In this document: positions 60,033 through 64,000 of the stretch, piece after piece
Numbering within the stretch: position 1 is the first letter of the stretch
Layout: each line of letters starts with the position of its first letter
Assembly: GCA_003993805.1 (NCBI GenBank)
Contig: RSEF01000001.1
Location: 61,480,860-61,544,859, forward strand
DNA length: 64,000 nt
Origin: Himantopus leucocephalus
Lineage: Eukaryota; Chordata; Aves; Charadriiformes; Recurvirostridae
Direction: 5' to 3'
Program-made: the position numbers and the translations under genes
Notes under the pieces: model-generated
Told to the model about the DNA's origin: nothing
Seen by the model: only the letters and a program-made list of their open reading frames with translations
Database searches by the model: none

Positions 60033-63000
60033 AGTAATTCTTTGGAAATCAACAGCCCAAAAGTTGCTGAGTTTTCCTGGGTTGAACTAGTCACCCAACC
60101 TTCAACAAAAAGGTCTTGAAGAGCCTAATCAACTCATTGCCACTTAGAAGTATGACCAAGTTCAAGATTAAATACTGCCGAGATGTGTCCAAATGTACTT
60201 CGAATCAAAGAGGGAGCAACCTTTTAGTCTGCAGCCACAAGCAGCTTTATGTGAACAGTGGTAGTAATGTATGCTCTCCAGACAAACAGTCTGTCCTACT
60301 ACAGACATAACCATTAGGCAAGTAAATCTCCAAATGTGGAGAAGAACAGATATGTGATCCTTCTGTTACAACACAGTATTTCCACATTTATGCTTTGGTT
60401 CTAATGATCAGTCAAAAAACATTTTTCAGTGCACTTAGTTCTCAGTAGAGTTTTATTACATACACAATGCTGTTGATGCCTAGCTTTTACCTAGTATAAT
60501 GAATAACCCATGCGAAATGTATAATTGTGTTGCAGCATATTCTCACGCTTTTAAGAGACACTCCATAAGTCATGGAGGACCATATGTATACAATGAAAGG
60601 AATGAGAACTATACTGTTACAGATCATGGTTGTACTTAAGGTCAAGATTCCACTGCAGATGACGATAAAGTCAGGACCTGCCATGCCAGTACTACAGAGA
60701 CACAGTAAATACTGTATCACTAAAATACCCTATTTTATAAAGCTACTATTCAGTATTTGTTACTTATAGGGTAGTTACAGATTATGAAAAACTAAAATCT
60801 GGTGAATTAACAGTGCTAAATTTTAAGCCTGGTTTTTCACAACAAAAAAAAAAAGCTTAAATACATTTACCACTTTAAGTGTATAATTATAACAGACTGT
60901 CCCGTTGCTTTTTATGAAGATTTAATCACCGATAAAAGTTACCTTGATAAATTAAATCACATCAGCTGTCTCCTTTTAACAGTTTTTAGAATCAGATGCA
61001 CACCACCATTCATACGATGAAGTGATACTGTTAAGACATATACATGACACTGAAGTGAGCAATTTTGTTCACCCTCTTGTTCTGTGGCTTGCACCTGCTG
61101 TTAAGGTAGAAAGGCAGGGATCATGTCTCATTAAAGCCTCAATGAGGATGACAGACTGCAGACTCTGCTCAAGAAACTAGGTAAATCACAAGTGCACTAA
61201 GTCCTCTCCTTGCTGCATTGCTACAGACATTCTGAAGGCCAAAGCATGGGACTTCAGCTGTAAAGTGTAAGTGAATAAATGAAAGGTGTAGGTTTTACTA
61301 CGGAATTTGATATGCTCTCAATCAATAAGGAAAACCGAACTCTATTCTAGTGCAGTTTGCTAAAAATAAAGAGATATGCTAGACTTGATATCTACTTTTA
61401 AAGCAGCAAGACCTCAGGGCACTGAAAAAAAAGACTGTTTGACTCTTCAAATGTGTTAAGCACACAGACTCTTTACAGGGCCTGGTACAGAAGCATTTCT
61501 TTGCCAGATGCATGCTTCTCACCCTTCCTACTGCAACCAGCTGGCCATCCTTTTCATTAGTCATTTTCCATTCAAAAGTGAGATTGATAAATTATTATTC
61601 AAAATATCACAACTCAATATTTCATGTCATGACTCATGTGACTAATTAAGATACAAGCTGAAATTATTCATTGGCACACAGAATGAAAACAAGAGAATTG
61701 CAAAAAAACTGTGTGTAGGAAACAGGAAAAATGAAAACACCATCACAGTATAACTGCAAGACATGACTTGTTTTGAACTACAAGAAAATAATAACCCTTC
61801 CTCATGAAGTTACTTAAGCAGCTCAAAAATTCAAAGCCTCTCCAAACTTGTCTCCTCATATAATCACTTGAGTTTTGAGGACATAAAGAAGATGTGATCA
61901 TTCTGATCCGGCATTCCAAGAAAATTATTACCCAAAACCTCAAAATGGCAGAAAGAACAAAATACCATCATCACCAAGACATGCAGTGTCAACAATCACC
62001 ACTGGGACTCTTAATTACCTAGAACATTATTTCTTGCCTATCTGCAATTGTGAACTCTTAATTCATATGGAATGCTGATCACTGTCCTGAATTAACAGTA
62101 TTATACCAACGTTTTCTGGAATCTAGTGGTTTGCTATTTGCCTGAGATGCTGTCAAAAACAGTGGGAGAAAGACACAAGCAACCAACACATAATAGTAAG
62201 TAAAAGTTGCATTGCTATACACTTTCCTAAATTTCAAAGACTTAAAATTGCTGCTGTGTTTTTGAAGAACAATTAATTGCAGAATGCTCGATTTGTCATT
62301 AGCTGTGCACTCTTCTTTCCTCGTGAAGAAGAAATTCTTAAACAATAATTCTAAAGGCCAACATTAAATTTCTAAGCATATTATATCATAGGTCTACTTT
62401 TATGATATGACTAAATACGTATCAAGGAGAAGTCCTTTTGTTTTAGGAATCTCCTAGGAAAATATGTACAATACACTTCAGAAAGCTCATAAAAATTGGT
62501 TTCCACATACAGTAAAGAAAAAACCTCACCCTTTTTTCTTCATGTCTACAAGCACAATGTATTGGCACATAATGCTTGTACAGAAGTGCATAAATGCTTC
62601 ACTATTTGAACGTTTGTGGCACCTAAACCCCTTTAATTTCTATTTTCTCCCCATGTTTTTAATTACTTGCTTCCATTAACTGATACGATAAACAAGATTT
62701 TTTTAAGTACACTTCTCAATACTTCTTTTTGCTTGTGAGGTGGGGTTTTTGTTGAGGTGTTTTTGGAGGTGGTGGTGGTTGGCTTTTAGTATTTTTAACT
62801 TGTTTTTTGGCAAGCTATGTTTGGAAAGGTAGAGACAGCTGTCAGTTCTCCATAGGAAGCATTATCAGGAAGGATATTACAAGTTTGGTCAAGAGCTTTG
62901 TAAGGTCACAGAAAACTGCAACTGCCTGATGATAAATACATCTTTAAAAAGAGACCACTCCAAAGATAAATTAGGTTAACACCATGGTTAACACTAGAAC

Positions 63001-64000
63001 TACTATTGTTTATTCATATGTTTTTGCTAAAAGTAAGAACTAAAGCAGAAAGTTACTGGAATCCAGGGAACAAAACCAAAACCATCACAAGTAGCAGCCA
63101 CTGTATTACAATAAAGTACTGTCACCCTAAATCGCATGCCTTCCTGATTTAAATGGGAAAACACAAGCTTTTGCTAAACACAGTAGCGCTTCTTACATGT
63201 AATCTGTGAGGATGACCCAGGACACTCATACAGTGGTAACTTAAAAAAAATAATGTAGAAGTGTCTCTTCTTCATTCCAAAAGGAATGGAAAAGTGTGAA
63301 GAAAAGCATTCTGCAGGCCATACAATCATACTTTTTCTAACAGCCTATTTAAAATTACCTAACCACAATACTTATGAAGTAGAACCAAAAGAAGTTATAG
63401 GAAATAGTCCATTAATCGCCAGAGATGATTGCCACCTCTTATGTTTAATAATCTGATAAGCAATTTTTGATTCATCCAGTTTTATAGTCCTGATAGTGTG
63501 CACCGTTCCCTAGCTGCATTTTTAAAAAGTTAACTTTATTTCATCCCTTCTGGAAATAAAGCATAGAGTAAACCACCTAGTCTAGACATGAAACTCTTAC
63601 TAATTGCTAAGTAAACAATCACTTCCTTATTTCTTAAGCAAAGACATTAGAAAGTTTAAGTGAAAAGTGTTCACTGTATCCTCAGGCATTTGTCTAAACT
63701 AAGCATAGCCTCCCACCAGGGAAAGAATTTCTTTTAACTATGCTGTTATTTCTGTGGAATTGGTGTCTGCCCAATCTCAGCAGTCACTCATCTGAGAGCT
63801 TTTCGTATTTGTACTGAGTGCAGCAGACGAGATTTTTGAAACCTTGATTGAGGGTTATCATTCCTTGTCTCTTTCCAGGAATGATAATTTACAGCTTCAG
63901 TGATGAATTTTACTTGCTGCTTATGTCATTCACAGATACAGTACCAGATCAATTTCTAACTTCAATCCCAATTAAGTATCTCTTGCTTTTTAATACAGTG

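Larger units (their letters stand above)
44734..64000 (-). other. TNRC6B first intron seen in window (>19 kb), 5' end outside
   Basis: No exon, CpG island or promoter-like GC-rich region is visible. Contents: an unassigned less AT-rich block at about 46180-46570, poly-C runs with N (49816-49839, 56967-56986, 60003-60032), a solo LTR (51971-52545) and an old CR1 (53961-54987). GTT-rich low-complexity DNA occurs at 59445-59530. The remainder is AT-rich unique sequence. That it is transcribed as intron follows from the split codon at the start of the exon at 44733. Confidence 0.8.

Noticed and set aside
1..64000. Prokaryotic-type features such as operons, CRISPR arrays and mobile resistance loci
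   Set aside because: The window is vertebrate intron/exon DNA; nothing of this kind is present.

Overview
The window is nuclear DNA of a bird. It is AT-rich and intron-dominated, with CR1 LINE 3' ends carrying the avian-type 8-bp tail (ATTCTATG-like), and a solo LTR resembling a family common in neoavian birds. One gene accounts for all the coding sequence I can support: TNRC6B (GW182 family scaffold of miRNA silencing), on the minus strand. It was identified by reading the exons and comparing them with the human protein as I remember it; no alignment was run.

Twenty coding exons, written 5' to 3' on the minus strand, run from 44733 down to 1724. They total 4,942 nt and stay in one frame across every junction, giving about 1,647 residues, roughly nine tenths of the protein. 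In order they encode the charged N-terminus (44646-44733, 40505-40526, 39017-39361), the Argonaute-binding GW-repeat region (31593-33920, cassette 30078-30236, 26557-26735, 25251-25325), a linker (23905-23950, 16900-17048), the middle and Gln-rich silencing region (15541-15711 to 10086-10262), the PAM2 PABP-binding segment (10086-10262 joined to 5337-5483), further silencing-domain exons (4983-5078, 2280-2504) and the first strand of the RRM-like fold (1724-1794). The rest of the RRM and the C-terminus lie beyond position 1. The promoter and first exon(s) lie beyond 64000.

The stretch 44734-64000 is the first intron seen here, more than 19 kb long. It holds a solo LTR (51971-52545), an old truncated CR1 (53961-54987) and three long poly-C runs containing N bases. 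Other CR1 copies sit at 6541-7060, 30905-31298, 42993-43235 and 43410-43945. No second protein-coding gene, tRNA, rRNA, CRISPR or operon-like structure is supported.

I found no new molecular system. The observations most worth checking are a GC-AG intron after the third exon, a phase-symmetric cassette exon behind a weak donor, very short exons of 22 and 46 nt, a tail-to-tail CR1 pair, a sense-opposed solo LTR in the first intron, and two unassigned blocks of unusual composition at 46180-46570 and 36960-37330.
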